A stretch of DNA of 64,000 bases from Bog-473 sp963719485 (GTDB lineage: Bacteria; Actinomycetota; Acidimicrobiia; Acidimicrobiales; RAAP-2), in assembly GCA_963719485.1 (NCBI GenBank), contig OY970387.1, positions 372,001 through 436,000 on the forward strand, read 5' to 3'. The notes below the pieces were generated by a model, which was not told the origin of the DNA, did no database searches, and saw nothing but the letters and a program-made list of their open reading frames with translations. Positions 34,170 to 43,061 of the stretch are shown one piece after another (the stretch's first letter is position 1; each line of letters opens with the position of its first letter). The position numbers and the translations under genes are program-made.

Positions 34170-34610
34170 GTGGCGCGCATCGCGGCAGGCATAACGGCAT
34201 GCGTTCTGGCCTTGTTGTCCGCGCTGCACCTCGCCTGGGGACTGGGCGCGTCGATTCCGTTCCGCAGTCGGGACGAGCTGGCCGACGCCGTGGTGGGCAC
34301 CACCGCCGTGCCGCCGCCGATGGCCTGTTTCGCCGTGGCGGGCGCGCTCGCCGCCGGCGCCACCCTGGCCGCACCCGCACGTCCGTTCGCACCGGGCGTA
34401 CGGCCATTTGCGCTCCGCGTCATGGCGGGCGTGTTCGGACTCCGCGGCGTGCTCGGCCTGTTGGGCAAGACCGATGTGCTCTCACCGGGGAGCAACTCGG
34501 AGCGGTTCCGCCGCCTCGATCGCCGGGTCTACGCGCCTCTCTGCCTGGCCCTTTCACTCGGCGCGTGGGCTGCCTCCCGACAGTTCGCCGGGGCAGGCCC
34601 GCGGCCGTGA
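34170..34610 (+). CDS. DUF3995-like membrane protein
   Basis: This 146-residue protein has four hydrophobic segments. The N-terminal ALLSALHLAWGLGASIPF and the final ERFRRLDRRVYAPLCLALS match the pattern of the DUF3995 family of small membrane proteins with no known role. It reads in the same direction as the nitrilase-like gene, about 50 bp downstream. Confidence 0.7.
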   Translation: MARIAAGITACVLALLSALHLAWGLGASIPFRSRDELADAVVGTTAVPPPMACFAVAGALAAGATLAAPARPFAPGVRPFALRVMAGVFGLRGVLGLLGKTDVLSPGSNSERFRRLDRRVYAPLCLALSLGAWAASRQFAGAGPRP

Positions 34611-34718
34611 GCGGACCCCCGGAGCCGGTGACTCGATCTCCCGGGAAATGGACATTGCAACGGGGGTAGGGTTGCGCTTGACCGTCCCAAATGGCCGGTC
34701 TCGTTGAGGAGGCAGCAC

Positions 34719-34994
34719 ATGTTGTTCATCACCGAGTACACGTTGAAGCCCCATCTGACCAAGCCAGAAGTCAAGGCCCTGATGGATGAATTCGGAAAGC
34801 GTGGGGCCAACGCGGGAGAGATCGCCAACTACGTCAAGGTCAACGGAACAGGCGGCTACGTCATCGCCGACGACGACAACATGACGGAGGCCTACGAGAC
34901 CGCGCTCGCCTACTCGCAGTACATGACGTTCACCATCAACCCGATCCTCAAGATCGACGATGCCGTAGGTCCTATCTTCGCCTATCTGGGCTGA
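34719..34994 (+). CDS. small conserved protein, DUF3303-like
   Basis: This 91-residue acidic protein begins MLFITEYTLKPHLTKPEV. The ferredoxin-like pattern YVKVNGTGGYVIADDDN followed by an alternating strand resembles the DUF3303/dabb-like group. An excellent AGGAGG ribosome site lies seven bases before the ATG at 34719, so high expression is likely. No catalytic residues can be named. It appears to be a single gene. Confidence 0.7.
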   Translation: MLFITEYTLKPHLTKPEVKALMDEFGKRGANAGEIANYVKVNGTGGYVIADDDNMTEAYETALAYSQYMTFTINPILKIDDAVGPIFAYLG

Positions 34995-35069
34995 CGATCC
35001 CGCAGACGCGGGAGCCGTCGACGGAACCGGCTGCACGGCCCGGCCCCATCGCGCGCGGCCACGCGATCC

Positions 35070-35297
35070 TCAGTGGCGCTTGCGCCGGTCGTGCTTCGAC
35101 TGCGCGCGCTTGGCCTTGCGATTCCGCCGGCCCGCGGCATCGGCATGCGAGCCGTGCGCCGGATAGGCGGAATGCGTGGCGCTCGCCGTGCCGTGTGCTT
35201 CCTCGGCGGCGAGGTTCTTGCGGCGCCGCGACATGGTGGTGAGGCCCGCCACGACCAGCACCACAGCCGCCAGGCTGAAGATGAGCACGTAGAACAT
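35070..35297 (-). CDS. small single-pass membrane protein with basic tail
   Basis: This 75-residue protein has one N-terminal hydrophobic helix, FYVLIFSLAAVVLVVAGL, followed by RRRK and a His/Ala-rich middle. It ends in a very basic tail, with KRAQSKHDRRKRH last. The tail could bind nucleic acid, phospholipid or ribosomes, but there is nothing specific to support that. It is transcribed towards the small conserved protein gene. Confidence 0.6.
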   Translation of the reverse strand: MFYVLIFSLAAVVLVVAGLTTMSRRRKNLAAEEAHGTASATHSAYPAHGSHADAAGRRNRKAKRAQSKHDRRKRH

Positions 35298-35351
35298 GGC
35301 CCATTAGATCACGGGTGCGCCGCTCTCCTGCAGCTCCCCGGGGCCGGAGGG

Positions 35352-37442
35352 TCAGGACGCGGGCGCCCCGTTGGGATCCGTCGAACCGAGCACGATACCG
35401 GCCAGTCCCTGCACGAGCTGCGCCGTCGAGCGGATGGAGGCATCGGGTGAGTGCGCCTCGGTGTTCAGCGCGCTCTCGGCCATACCTCGGGCCACCGGCT
35501 CGCTGATCGGCTGCAGTGGGCTCGACGCTTCCGTCGCCACGCGGGCGGTCAGGGCCGCCGACGCCGGGCCGACGGTGACGCCGTAGCGGACCGAACCCGT
35601 GGACGTCGTTGTCACGTAGGCCACCCGACTCCGGTCAGGGCGGCTCACCACGGCGTCGAGCACCGCCGCGCCGTTCACATGCACTGCACCCTGCACGGTC
35701 GAGGGAATGGAGAGCACGGTGTCGGTCTGGCGGTCGCCGCGCCGGCCCGCCACGGTCGACGTCGCCACCATGGCGAAGGTTCTGGTGGCCGGGTCATACG
35801 CGTACGCACCCAGCCGCCCGGCAACGGCCGTCGGCGACACGCGCATCAGCAGTTGCTGCCGGCTCGGGATGAGCAGGTCGGCGGCCGAGGGCGCCGATTT
35901 GGGGTTGCCTTTCCCGGGCGTCCCGTTGGCCGTCGTCTGATAGCTCGAGTGCTGCCAGCGCGCGCACCAGCACGTTCCCGCGACCTTGGACAGTCCCTTC
36001 CACGCCCACAGCGTGCCGCCGGTCTGCGTCGCCTCCTGCGCCGCCAGCTCGTTGGCGAGGATGGTGGGATCGGTGCTCGCGGAATCCCCGAACTCGGTCG
36101 TCAGCACGGCCGAGTGCATGGCCTGCGCCTCGGACTCGGCCGTCTGGTAGCCGAAGGTGAAGTTGGGCGGGTACCCACCGGGCTTCGCCGGCAGGCCCAG
36201 GAGATCCTGCTCGATGGTGAACGCGTACGTGTACACGTGGGGCGCGTACACGAGGTTCGGGTACGACGAGAAGGGGGTCGACACCTGCACCGAGAAGTCC
36301 ACCAGGTTCCTGTAGGCGATGGGCTCGAAGAAGATCTGCTGCCGGTCGACCGACGCCAGCTGCGGGTAGGCGCACGAGCCCGTGAGCGAGGTCGGCGCGC
36401 CGGCCGGACAGGTGGGCCGTCCGTCGCGCACGCCGGTCAACGCTTCGATGGCCCGCGTGTAGAAGGGGTAGAGGTCCTGGCTGCTCGCCTCGTACCCGTT
36501 CCCGGCCGGCGTCGACCCGGTGGACCCGGGCTGGGGCTCATTCATGAGCTCGTAGCCCAGGACTGCGGCGTTGCCCTGGAACCGTCGCGCCAGCGCGGCC
36601 AGCCCGCCGATGTAGTGGTCCTGCAGGCCCGTTCCGGGGGCCTGGCCCCGCGGGCCGGTGACGGTGGCGTTCTGCCAGAAGTTGGCGAAGGCGGCCGACT
36701 CGGCGGGGTTGAGCTCGTCGATGCCGAACATCGCGCACGCCGCCTTGCCATCGTCCTGCACGGCCCAGGCCGGGGCGCCGTCGCCGCCGCCCGACGGGGT
36801 GCAGCCCGCGGGGGCCGTCCCCTTCTTGGCGGGCACGATGTAGCGCGAGTACTGGTCCTGGTGCATGTCGAGGATCACGTAGATGCCCTGCTGGCGCGCC
36901 CACCCCACGACCTGGGCCACCCGGTCGAGGTACGTCGTCGAGTAGGTCCCCGCCGTCGGCTCGAGCTGGCTCCAGTTGAGCACCAGGCGGACGACGTTGA
37001 ACCCGAGGGCCCGCATCTGCGCGAAGTCGTCCCCACCGCCCGGCGCGGTCGATTGCGCGAAAGCCGGACGCGACGCCTGCACCTCGCACAGCGGCGGCTG
37101 CGGGATCAGCGCCGACGCCTTGGGACAGCGGCCGTCGTAGGCCGACGGCGCGACGGGGAAGATGGCAGGGCCGCCGTTCGCGCCCGGATAGGCCACGTCC
37201 TGCATTCCGACCGCTGCCGCGCCGTGGAGCAGGACCTGGCGCCCGGCGGCATCGGCCAGATACGGCGTGACATCGGGGCCGCTCGCCGGCGTGACGACGT
37301 GGAGGAAGGTCAGGGCCGGGACGCCGGCGCCCGTGAAGCTCGCCGCCGCACCGGCTGCGCCGGGCGGTACGAAGAGCACCGCCGCGGTCAGGGCGGCGCT
37401 CACGAGCGCGGCCGTCCGAAGGAAGCGAGGCTGGCCGGGCAC
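35352..37442 (-). CDS. secreted GH5 glycosidase, endoglycosylceramidase-like
   Basis: This exported enzyme has 696 residues and a signal peptide (about 1-35). The family 5 barrel shows the NVVRLVLNWSQLEP strand, VILDMHQDQYSRY, the acid/base in YELMNEPQPG and the nucleophile in LTTEFGDSAS. MHQD and the long loops between strands match bacterial endoglycosylceramidase-type enzymes. After the barrel come two beta-rich segments (about 520-630) that could be accessory domains. It likely cleaves glycosidic bonds in lipids or glycans outside the cell. GTG 37442 opens on the signal peptide; the ribosome site is weak. Confidence 0.87.
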   Translation of the reverse strand: MPGQPRFLRTAALVSAALTAAVLFVPPGAAGAAASFTGAGVPALTFLHVVTPASGPDVTPYLADAAGRQVLLHGAAAVGMQDVAYPGANGGPAIFPVAPSAYDGRCPKASALIPQPPLCEVQASRPAFAQSTAPGGGDDFAQMRALGFNVVRLVLNWSQLEPTAGTYSTTYLDRVAQVVGWARQQGIYVILDMHQDQYSRYIVPAKKGTAPAGCTPSGGGDGAPAWAVQDDGKAACAMFGIDELNPAESAAFANFWQNATVTGPRGQAPGTGLQDHYIGGLAALARRFQGNAAVLGYELMNEPQPGSTGSTPAGNGYEASSQDLYPFYTRAIEALTGVRDGRPTCPAGAPTSLTGSCAYPQLASVDRQQIFFEPIAYRNLVDFSVQVSTPFSSYPNLVYAPHVYTYAFTIEQDLLGLPAKPGGYPPNFTFGYQTAESEAQAMHSAVLTTEFGDSASTDPTILANELAAQEATQTGGTLWAWKGLSKVAGTCWCARWQHSSYQTTANGTPGKGNPKSAPSAADLLIPSRQQLLMRVSPTAVAGRLGAYAYDPATRTFAMVATSTVAGRRGDRQTDTVLSIPSTVQGAVHVNGAAVLDAVVSRPDRSRVAYVTTTSTGSVRYGVTVGPASAALTARVATEASSPLQPISEPVARGMAESALNTEAHSPDASIRSTAQLVQGLAGIVLGSTDPNGAPAS

Positions 37443-37542
37443 GGCGGGGCAACCTAGTCGACGCCGCTGCCCAGATTGCCGCGGGCCCGTTCCGTACGTT
37501 CCGCCGGCGGCGTGCCGCACCGTCGTTGGTAGGGTCCCCCTC

Positions 37543-38268
37543 GTGCCGGGGACAGCAGGCAGTGGGCCCGAGGAGGTCTCGCTCTACGAGGGCCTGCTCA
37601 CCACACGGGCGATCCGGCGCTACACCGACGAGCCCATCCCCGACGAGGCGCTGCGCGACATCCTCTTCGCCGCCACCCGGGCGCCGAGCGGCTCGAACCG
37701 CCAGCCCTTCCGCTTCATCGTCCTCACCGACGGGCCGGTGGCCGCGGAGGCCAAGCGCCTGATCGGTGAAGGGGCGCGGGCGTTCTGGGCGGCCAAGCGC
37801 GAGGCGGACGGGTACGACACCGGGTCGGGCGCCCAGACCGACTCGCCCAAGGCGCGGATGGCCCGCACCATGCAGCACTACGTCGACACCTACGAGTCCG
37901 TGCCCGCGCTCGTCCTGGCCTGCTACCGCCGCTACCGCCCGACCATCTCCCCCAGCGACGGCGCGTCGGTCTACCCCGCCTGCCAGAACCTGTTGCTGGC
38001 GGCGCGCGCCCTCGGGTACGGCGGCGTCATGACGGGTTGGCAGTTCGCGGCCGACGCCGAGTTGCGGGCGCTCCTGCACATCCCCGACGAGGTCGAGATC
38101 ATGGCGACCATCACCCTCGGGCGGCCCCAGGGTCACCACGGGCCGGTACGCCGCCGCCCCCTGCCCGAGCTCGTCTACGGGGAGCGTTGGGGCGAGGCCC
38201 CCGCCTGGGCGGTCGACCCGGTTGGGGCCACCCACGCCTCGGCGGGACCGCCGACCCCCAGCCAATAG
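37543..38268 (+). CDS. nitroreductase-family flavoprotein
   Basis: This 241-residue protein has the nitroreductase fold. TTRAIRRYTDEPIPDEALRD is the typical N-terminal helix, APSGSNRQPFRF binds FMN phosphate, and AARALGYGGVMTGWQ is the conserved C-terminal segment. These enzymes use FMN and NAD(P)H to reduce nitro, enone or related groups. It starts at GTG 37543 and is divergent from the GH5 gene. It is followed 37 bp later by the amidohydrolase on the same strand. Confidence 0.9.
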   Translation: MPGTAGSGPEEVSLYEGLLTTRAIRRYTDEPIPDEALRDILFAATRAPSGSNRQPFRFIVLTDGPVAAEAKRLIGEGARAFWAAKREADGYDTGSGAQTDSPKARMARTMQHYVDTYESVPALVLACYRRYRPTISPSDGASVYPACQNLLLAARALGYGGVMTGWQFAADAELRALLHIPDEVEIMATITLGRPQGHHGPVRRRPLPELVYGERWGEAPAWAVDPVGATHASAGPPTPSQ

Positions 38269-38305
38269 AGTCTGCGGTGTTGCGCTCGCTCGCGGAAGGC
38301 TGACC

Positions 38306-39628
38306 ATGCACGCTGTCGACTCGCCCGTCTTCGACGCGGACAACCACTATTACGAGGCGCTCGATGCGTTCACCCGTCATCTCGATCCGAAACTCGGGCC
38401 GCGGGTGATCGAGTGGGTCGAGGTCGGCGGCAGGCGCTACCACGCACTGGGCGGCCGCATCAGCCGCGCCGTCACCAACCCGACCTTCAACCCCATCGCG
38501 CCGGCCGGGGCGCTGGTCGACTACTTCCGTGGCAATCCCGATGGACGGCCCATGCACGAGCTGATGGGGAAGTCCGAGCCCATCCGCCCCGAGTACCGCG
38601 ACCGCGACGCCCGCCTCACCACCATGGACGCCCAGGGCCTTTCCAAGGTCTGGCTCTTCCCCACCCTCGGCATGCTCTACGAGGAGGCCCTCAAGCACGA
38701 CCCCGGCGCGGTCGTGCTGCTGTTCCGGGCCTTCAACCGCTGGCTGGCCGAGGACTGGGGCATGGCCTACGCGGACCGCATCTTCGCCGCGCCCTATATC
38801 TCGTTGGCCGAGGTGGACGAGGCGGTGCGCGAGCTCGAGTGGGCGCTCGACCACGACGCCCGGTCCGTGGTGATGCGGGCGGCGGCGCCGACCACGGCCA
38901 GTGGACCGCTCTCGCCGGCCGCCGACGTTTTCGACCCCTTCTGGGCCCGGGTCGACGAAGCCGGCATCACCGTGGTCGTGCACGCCGGTGACGCCGGGCT
39001 GTCCTCCAACGGCTACGCGCCCGACGGCTTCTCCGCCTCCTTCCGCGCCGGTCCGTCCCGGCCCAGCATCAAGATGTTCGCCATTGAGCGCGCCGCCCAC
39101 GACTTCCTGGCCACGCTGCTGCTCGAGAAGCTCTTCGACCGCTTCCCCAACGTGCGCATCGCCTCCGTCGAGAACGGCTCGGAGTTCCTCGCCCCCCTCT
39201 TCGGCAAGCTGCGCACCTCCAACCGGCGCATGCCGGGCTACTTCTCCGAGGATCCGGTCCTCACCTTCCGTCGCCACGTGTGGATCAACCCGTTCTGGGA
39301 AGACGATGTCGGTGAGATCGTGGACCTCATGGGGGACGACCGCGTGATCTTCGGGTCGGACTGGCCCCACGTGGAGGGGCTGCCCGAGCCGACCGACTGG
39401 GTCACCGAGCTGCAGAAGCTCCCATCCGAGTCCGTGCCGAAGATCATGGGGGGCAACGTGTCCGAGCTCAACGAGCGGAGGCCCGAGGGATGGACGGGGA
39501 CGAGGGCCGCCCGCACCTCAGGGGACCGGCCCGCCGGGGACCTTCGCCAAAACTCTAAACAGGTTCGTTTACAGTCCGGAGAAATGGTCCCGGGCGACGG
39601 GACAGCGGGTGGGGAGGTCGCACCATGA
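38306..39628 (+). CDS. amidohydrolase-related (decarboxylase-type) metal enzyme
   Basis: This 440-residue protein belongs to the amidohydrolase-2 group. It begins PVFDADNHYYE, where the usual metal motif is DxHxH; here the first histidine is replaced by Asn-His order. VVHAGDAG, ENGSEFLAPL and IFGSDWPHVEG are the later metal and catalytic motifs. Homologues act as decarboxylases or hydrolases on aromatic compounds. GGAAGG precedes the ATG. The last 50 residues after VSELNERRPEG are basic and low in pattern, and the reading frame runs 4 bp into zwf. Confidence 0.87.
   Translation: MHAVDSPVFDADNHYYEALDAFTRHLDPKLGPRVIEWVEVGGRRYHALGGRISRAVTNPTFNPIAPAGALVDYFRGNPDGRPMHELMGKSEPIRPEYRDRDARLTTMDAQGLSKVWLFPTLGMLYEEALKHDPGAVVLLFRAFNRWLAEDWGMAYADRIFAAPYISLAEVDEAVRELEWALDHDARSVVMRAAAPTTASGPLSPAADVFDPFWARVDEAGITVVVHAGDAGLSSNGYAPDGFSASFRAGPSRPSIKMFAIERAAHDFLATLLLEKLFDRFPNVRIASVENGSEFLAPLFGKLRTSNRRMPGYFSEDPVLTFRRHVWINPFWEDDVGEIVDLMGDDRVIFGSDWPHVEGLPEPTDWVTELQKLPSESVPKIMGGNVSELNERRPEGWTGTRAARTSGDRPAGDLRQNSKQVRLQSGEMVPGDGTAGGEVAP
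39556..39571. promoter_or_regulatory. candidate TetR-type operator inside the amidohydrolase 3' end
   Basis: TAAAC (39556-39560) and GTTTA (39567-39571) form an inverted repeat, and an overlapping AAC-AG-GTT core resembles TetR-family lipid-regulator sites. It lies about 55 bp before zwf in an AT-rich patch. It may control zwf. The evidence is pattern only. Confidence 0.3.
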
Positions 39629-41109
39629 CCGAGGTCGTCGACCGGAACGAGACGGTGCAGTCGGCCGCCCCCGCCAACCAGATCGAGCCCCATGTCATCA
39701 TCCTGTTCGGCGCGACCGGTGACCTGGCGGCGCGCAAGCTGATCCCGGGCCTGCTGCACCTCGCCATGACGGGGATGATGCCCGACTACCGGATCGTGGG
39801 GGCCTCGACCAGCACCCTGACCGACGAGGAGTTCCGCCATCTGGCCCGCCACGCGGTCGACCAGTACTCGACGGACAAGATCTCGCTGCTCAGTTGGGCG
39901 AACTTCGAGAAGCGGCTGACCTTCTGCTCCACCTCGGCGGGCCCGGAGGCGATGGCCGAAGCGGTGGCCGCCGCCGAGAACGAGATCGGCGGCGAACCGC
40001 GGCGGCTGCACTACCTGAGCGTCCCCCCGGCGGCCGACCGCTCCATCATCCAGCTGGTGTCCGACGCCAAGCTGGTCGAGCGGTCACGGGTGGTCATGGA
40101 GAAGCCCTTCGGCACCGACCTGGCCAGCGCCGTGGCGCTCAACGACATGCTCCACCAGGTCTTCGACGAGGAGCAGATCTTCCGCATCGACCACTTCCTC
40201 GGCAAGGAAGGCGTCCAGAACATCTTGGCCTTCCGCTTCGCCAACGGCCTCTTCGAGCCCATCTGGAACCGGGATCACATCGACCACGTGCAGATCGACG
40301 TCCCCGAGACCCTCGGGGTCGACGACCGCGTCGCCTTCTACGAGGCGACCGGCGCGTTCAAGGACATGGTGGTCACCCATCTCTTCCAGATCCTGGGCTT
40401 CATGGCCATGGAGCCGCCCACGGCGCTCGCCGCGGGTCCGATCAACGAGGAGAAGAACAAGGTCTTCCGCTCCATGCGCCTGCTCGATGTGGCCGAGGTC
40501 GTGCGGGGGCAGTACGACGGCTACCGCGACATCCCCGGCGTGGCGGCGGACTCCGACACCGAGACCTTCGTGGCGCTGAAGGTCGACATCGACAACTGGC
40601 GCTGGGCGGGCGTCCCCTTCTTCCTGCGCACCGGCAAGAAGCTCGGGGGCGGGGAGCGCATCATCTCCATCGCGTTCCGCGAGCCCCCCAAGTCCATGTT
40701 CCCCGACGGCTCCGGCGTCGGCACCCAGGGTCCGGACCACCTCACCTTCGACCTGGCCGACTCGTCGAAGCTATCCCTCTCCTTCTACGGGAAGAAGCCG
40801 GGGCCGGGCATGAACCTCGAGAAACTCAGCCTGCAATTCGCCCTCCACGAGACGGGGCAGGACGCGGACGTGCTCGAGGCCTACGAGCGCCTGATCCACG
40901 ACGCCATGCTCGGCGACCACACGCTGTTCAACACGGCCGAGGGCATCGAGCGCCTGTGGGAGGTGTCGACGCCGCTGCTGGAGAACCCGCCGCCGGTGCA
41001 GCCCTACCCCGAGGGCAGTTGGGGGCCGCCGGCCATCAACGAGCTCATCGCCCCGCGCCATTGGCGGTTGCCCTTCGAACGCCGCTGGCGGGGGAACCCC
41101 GCCGTCTGA
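39625..41109 (+). CDS. zwf: glucose-6-phosphate 1-dehydrogenase
   Basis: This 494-residue enzyme oxidises glucose 6-phosphate to 6-phosphogluconolactone, producing NADPH. The cofactor motif is FGATGDLAARKL, the active site is RIDHFLGKEGVQN, and RTGKKL is the conserved C-terminal substrate motif. It begins with ATG 39625, overlapping the preceding stop by four bases (ATGA). The first committed pentose-phosphate enzyme is often linked to pentose genes; none is next to it here, so the amidohydrolase link is unusual. Confidence 0.96.
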   Translation: MTEVVDRNETVQSAAPANQIEPHVIILFGATGDLAARKLIPGLLHLAMTGMMPDYRIVGASTSTLTDEEFRHLARHAVDQYSTDKISLLSWANFEKRLTFCSTSAGPEAMAEAVAAAENEIGGEPRRLHYLSVPPAADRSIIQLVSDAKLVERSRVVMEKPFGTDLASAVALNDMLHQVFDEEQIFRIDHFLGKEGVQNILAFRFANGLFEPIWNRDHIDHVQIDVPETLGVDDRVAFYEATGAFKDMVVTHLFQILGFMAMEPPTALAAGPINEEKNKVFRSMRLLDVAEVVRGQYDGYRDIPGVAADSDTETFVALKVDIDNWRWAGVPFFLRTGKKLGGGERIISIAFREPPKSMFPDGSGVGTQGPDHLTFDLADSSKLSLSFYGKKPGPGMNLEKLSLQFALHETGQDADVLEAYERLIHDAMLGDHTLFNTAEGIERLWEVSTPLLENPPPVQPYPEGSWGPPAINELIAPRHWRLPFERRWRGNPAV

Positions 41110-42087
41110 CTAGGGCCGGCGGCCCGTGTAGGCGACGAGCAGCGCCATCGGGTCGGCGCCGGCGCCCAACGTCACCTCGTCGGCGAAGCTGTCCCCGTCG
41201 CGCAGCGCGGGCTGGATCAGCCCGTCCTTGGCCAGGCCCAGCACGTACGTGCCGAGCCCGTCGTTGGCGGGCAGCTCCTGCCCGGTGGCCCGGGCGAAGT
41301 CCCAGGCGTGCACCAGGAGCTCCATGGACAAGATCCGCGAGGCGACCTCGGCGGGGAGCTCTCCGTTCCCGAGCGTCACCATGCCGTCGAGGCCGCGGCG
41401 GCGCCACCCCTCGATGACGGGCTGGGCCAGCTCCGCGATGCGCACCTCGCGCTCGACGTCCTCGTCCGGCGTCACCTCCACGCCGACGCAGCCGCCCAGG
41501 CCCACCAGTGACCCGGCCAGATGCGCGGTCAGCTGGTCGACGTCGTACTTGGCGCACGGCGTCTGGGCCTTGCCGTCGCCCGGCGCCATGCGGCGCAGGA
41601 CGTAGCTGCACATGGCGAGCGAGGCCTCGGCTGCGCCGAGCTGGTCCCAGTCCTGCGCGTCGCGGACGAGCCAAGGCTCGAGCCCGGCGTCGCCCTCGCG
41701 GCCGGCCACGGCCAGGCGCTCCATGAAGTGGTCCCACCCGCTGGAGTGGCTCTCCTCCTGCTCCGGCGTCAGGCCCTCGTGGACGAGCCGCACCGTGGTG
41801 CCGCCGTCCGCCGGCTCGAGCGTGACCGTGACGGTCGACGTCCCGGGCGAGAGCGCCTCGTCGCCCTCCCAGCCCCACGTGTAGACGAGCCGCTTACCCG
41901 GCTCGACCTCCACGAAGGTGCCGGCGGCATTGGCGCCGGGCACGACCGTCCAGCGGAACTCGCCCCCGGCCCGCAGGTCGACCCGCGCCGAGACGGTCTG
42001 CCATCGCCGCAGCCGCTCGGGTTCGGTGAGGAGGGCGAACGTCTGGTCGGCGTCGAGAGGGACCAGGACCGTCTTCTCAATCGTCAT
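41110..42087 (-). CDS. SRPBCC (AHSA1-like) protein fused to a mycothiol/DinB-type domain
   Basis: This 325-residue protein is a fusion. Residues about 1-145 form an SRPBCC/AHSA1 domain with ALLTEPERLRRWQ and FRWTVVPGANAAGTFVEV. Residues about 155-325 resemble the DinB-like TIGR03086 family, with YDVDQLTAHLAGSL and MELLVHAWDFARATGQ. Such proteins bind hydrophobic ligands or use mycothiol. It starts with the ATG at 42087 inside the last codons of the ArsR gene (11-bp overlap), so ArsR controls both. It abuts the zwf stop codon. Confidence 0.85.
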   Translation of the reverse strand: MTIEKTVLVPLDADQTFALLTEPERLRRWQTVSARVDLRAGGEFRWTVVPGANAAGTFVEVEPGKRLVYTWGWEGDEALSPGTSTVTVTLEPADGGTTVRLVHEGLTPEQEESHSSGWDHFMERLAVAGREGDAGLEPWLVRDAQDWDQLGAAEASLAMCSYVLRRMAPGDGKAQTPCAKYDVDQLTAHLAGSLVGLGGCVGVEVTPDEDVEREVRIAELAQPVIEGWRRRGLDGMVTLGNGELPAEVASRILSMELLVHAWDFARATGQELPANDGLGTYVLGLAKDGLIQPALRDGDSFADEVTLGAGADPMALLVAYTGRRP

Positions 42088-42472
42088 GCGGGTTTCCTTT
42101 CTTCGGGGGCTGGGTCGTCGGGGGCTGGGTCGTCGGGGGCTGGCCAGTCGGGGGCTGGCCAGTCGGGGGCTGGGCAACGACGAGTTGCTCGAGCTCGGAT
42201 GTCCAGAAGGCGTCGAGGATGCTGCGCAGCGCCGCCATGCCGTCGGGATTCAGCCGGTAGCGGCGGAACCGGCCGTCCTGCCGGACCTCCACCAGGCCGG
42301 CGGCGGCGAGCACGCCGAGGTGCTGCGAGATGGCGGGACGGGTCACCGAGAACTCGGCCGCCAGCTCGGTCACCGTGCGCTCGCCCCCGCGCAGCAGCTC
42401 GAGCAGCCGCCGCCGGTTGGGCTCGGCCAGCACCGCCAGCAGATCCGGCGTCGTCTTCTGCGTCTCGCTCAC
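42077..42472 (-). CDS. ArsR-family repressor with a repeat-encoded Pro/Gln tail
   Basis: This 131-residue protein has the winged helix VTELAAEFSVTRPAISQHLG followed by VRQDGRFRRYRLNPDGM. No metal-binding cysteines are present, as in the ArsR type paired with SRPBCC proteins. The last 34 residues are an unusual tail of PPTGQ and PPTTQ repeats from a 15-bp tandem repeat, then PPKKGNPHDD. It is the first gene of a two-gene unit. GTG 42472 lies directly after a -10-like TAACAT with no ribosome site, suggesting a leaderless start. Confidence 0.88.
   Translation of the reverse strand: MSETQKTTPDLLAVLAEPNRRRLLELLRGGERTVTELAAEFSVTRPAISQHLGVLAAAGLVEVRQDGRFRRYRLNPDGMAALRSILDAFWTSELEQLVVAQPPTGQPPTGQPPTTQPPTTQPPKKGNPHDD
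42105..42179. repeat. five 15-bp tandem repeats in the ArsR coding end
   Basis: Five successive 15-base units begin GGGGGCTGG, at 42105, 42120, 42135, 42150 and 42165. Units 1-2 are identical to each other (GGGTCGTC ending), units 3-4 are identical (GGCCAGTC ending), and unit 5 is diverged. Since 15 is a multiple of three, copy number changes would only alter the Pro/Gln tail. This is likely to be length-variable between strains. Confidence 0.9.
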
Positions 42473-42476
42473 CGGG

Positions 42477-42504
42477 TAACATGTTAGTCAAGACTAACAC
42501 GTTA
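42477..42504. promoter_or_regulatory. ArsR operator and autoregulatory promoter
   Basis: TAACATGTTAGTC (42477-42489) and GACTAACACGTTA (42492-42504) form a 13+13 inverted repeat with one mismatch around an AA centre. It ends 5 bases before the ArsR start codon. The palindrome overlaps the likely -10 element, so bound repressor would block transcription of both arsR and the SRPBCC fusion gene. Confidence 0.75.
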
Positions 42505-42557
42505 TGGGCGGATGGCAAGGGCCTGGTGCGCTGCATCGGGTTTTCGAGACGGTCGGC

Positions 42558-43037
42558 TCAGCTGGGGACGTGACCGTTCGTCCGCGGTGCTTCCACCGGC
42601 GGTACGATGATGGGGTCGATGGGCTGCTCGCCGGCACCGGTTTCCACCGCGGGCTTGGCGCGCTCGTCGAGCACCTTCGTGCGTGTCGCGAGATCCCAGG
42701 GCGCGGCGCGCGGCTGCTTCAACAAGCCGTCCGGCGGCGATGCTCCCATCGCAAAGCAGATGCCGACGATGCCACCGATCAAAATGGTCGGAACCACCAT
42801 CACCGGACAGCAGACACCACTCCGGAGAAAGGACCGTCCCAAACCGATGGGTCGCTCATCGGCGCGTCTGACCACGCGGAGCCCCATGAGCCGATAGCTC
42901 GGCGTGCGACCGTTGCGCCACTCGAAGACGCTCCAGACCAGCCAACCGACGACCAGCGTCACAACTAAGAGAAGCACGGTCAGCGCCAGTGCCTCGATCC
43001 GCCGGCCGAGGCTCGCTGCAGGCTCGTGTCGGACCAT
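42558..43037 (-). CDS. RDD-family membrane protein
   Basis: This 159-residue protein has two to three hydrophobic segments. The RDD-type pattern SVFEWRNGRTPSYRLMGLRVVRR lies after the first. A C-terminal polar tail (about 110-159) is rich in Pro and Glu. RDD proteins are poorly understood; some affect ion transport. It is on the minus strand downstream of the Gfo/Idh-type gene with a 24-bp gap, so the two may be co-transcribed. Confidence 0.8.
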   Translation of the reverse strand: MVRHEPAASLGRRIEALALTVLLLVVTLVVGWLVWSVFEWRNGRTPSYRLMGLRVVRRADERPIGLGRSFLRSGVCCPVMVVPTILIGGIVGICFAMGASPPDGLLKQPRAAPWDLATRTKVLDERAKPAVETGAGEQPIDPIIVPPVEAPRTNGHVPS

Positions 43038-43061
43038 TGAGAAAATGGTACCGACCGAGAT

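Noticed and set aside
36538..38343. A 600-residue minus-strand frame spanning GH5 and nitroreductase genes
   Set aside because: Overlaps two genes with clear motifs in better frames; Arg-rich and without domain signatures.
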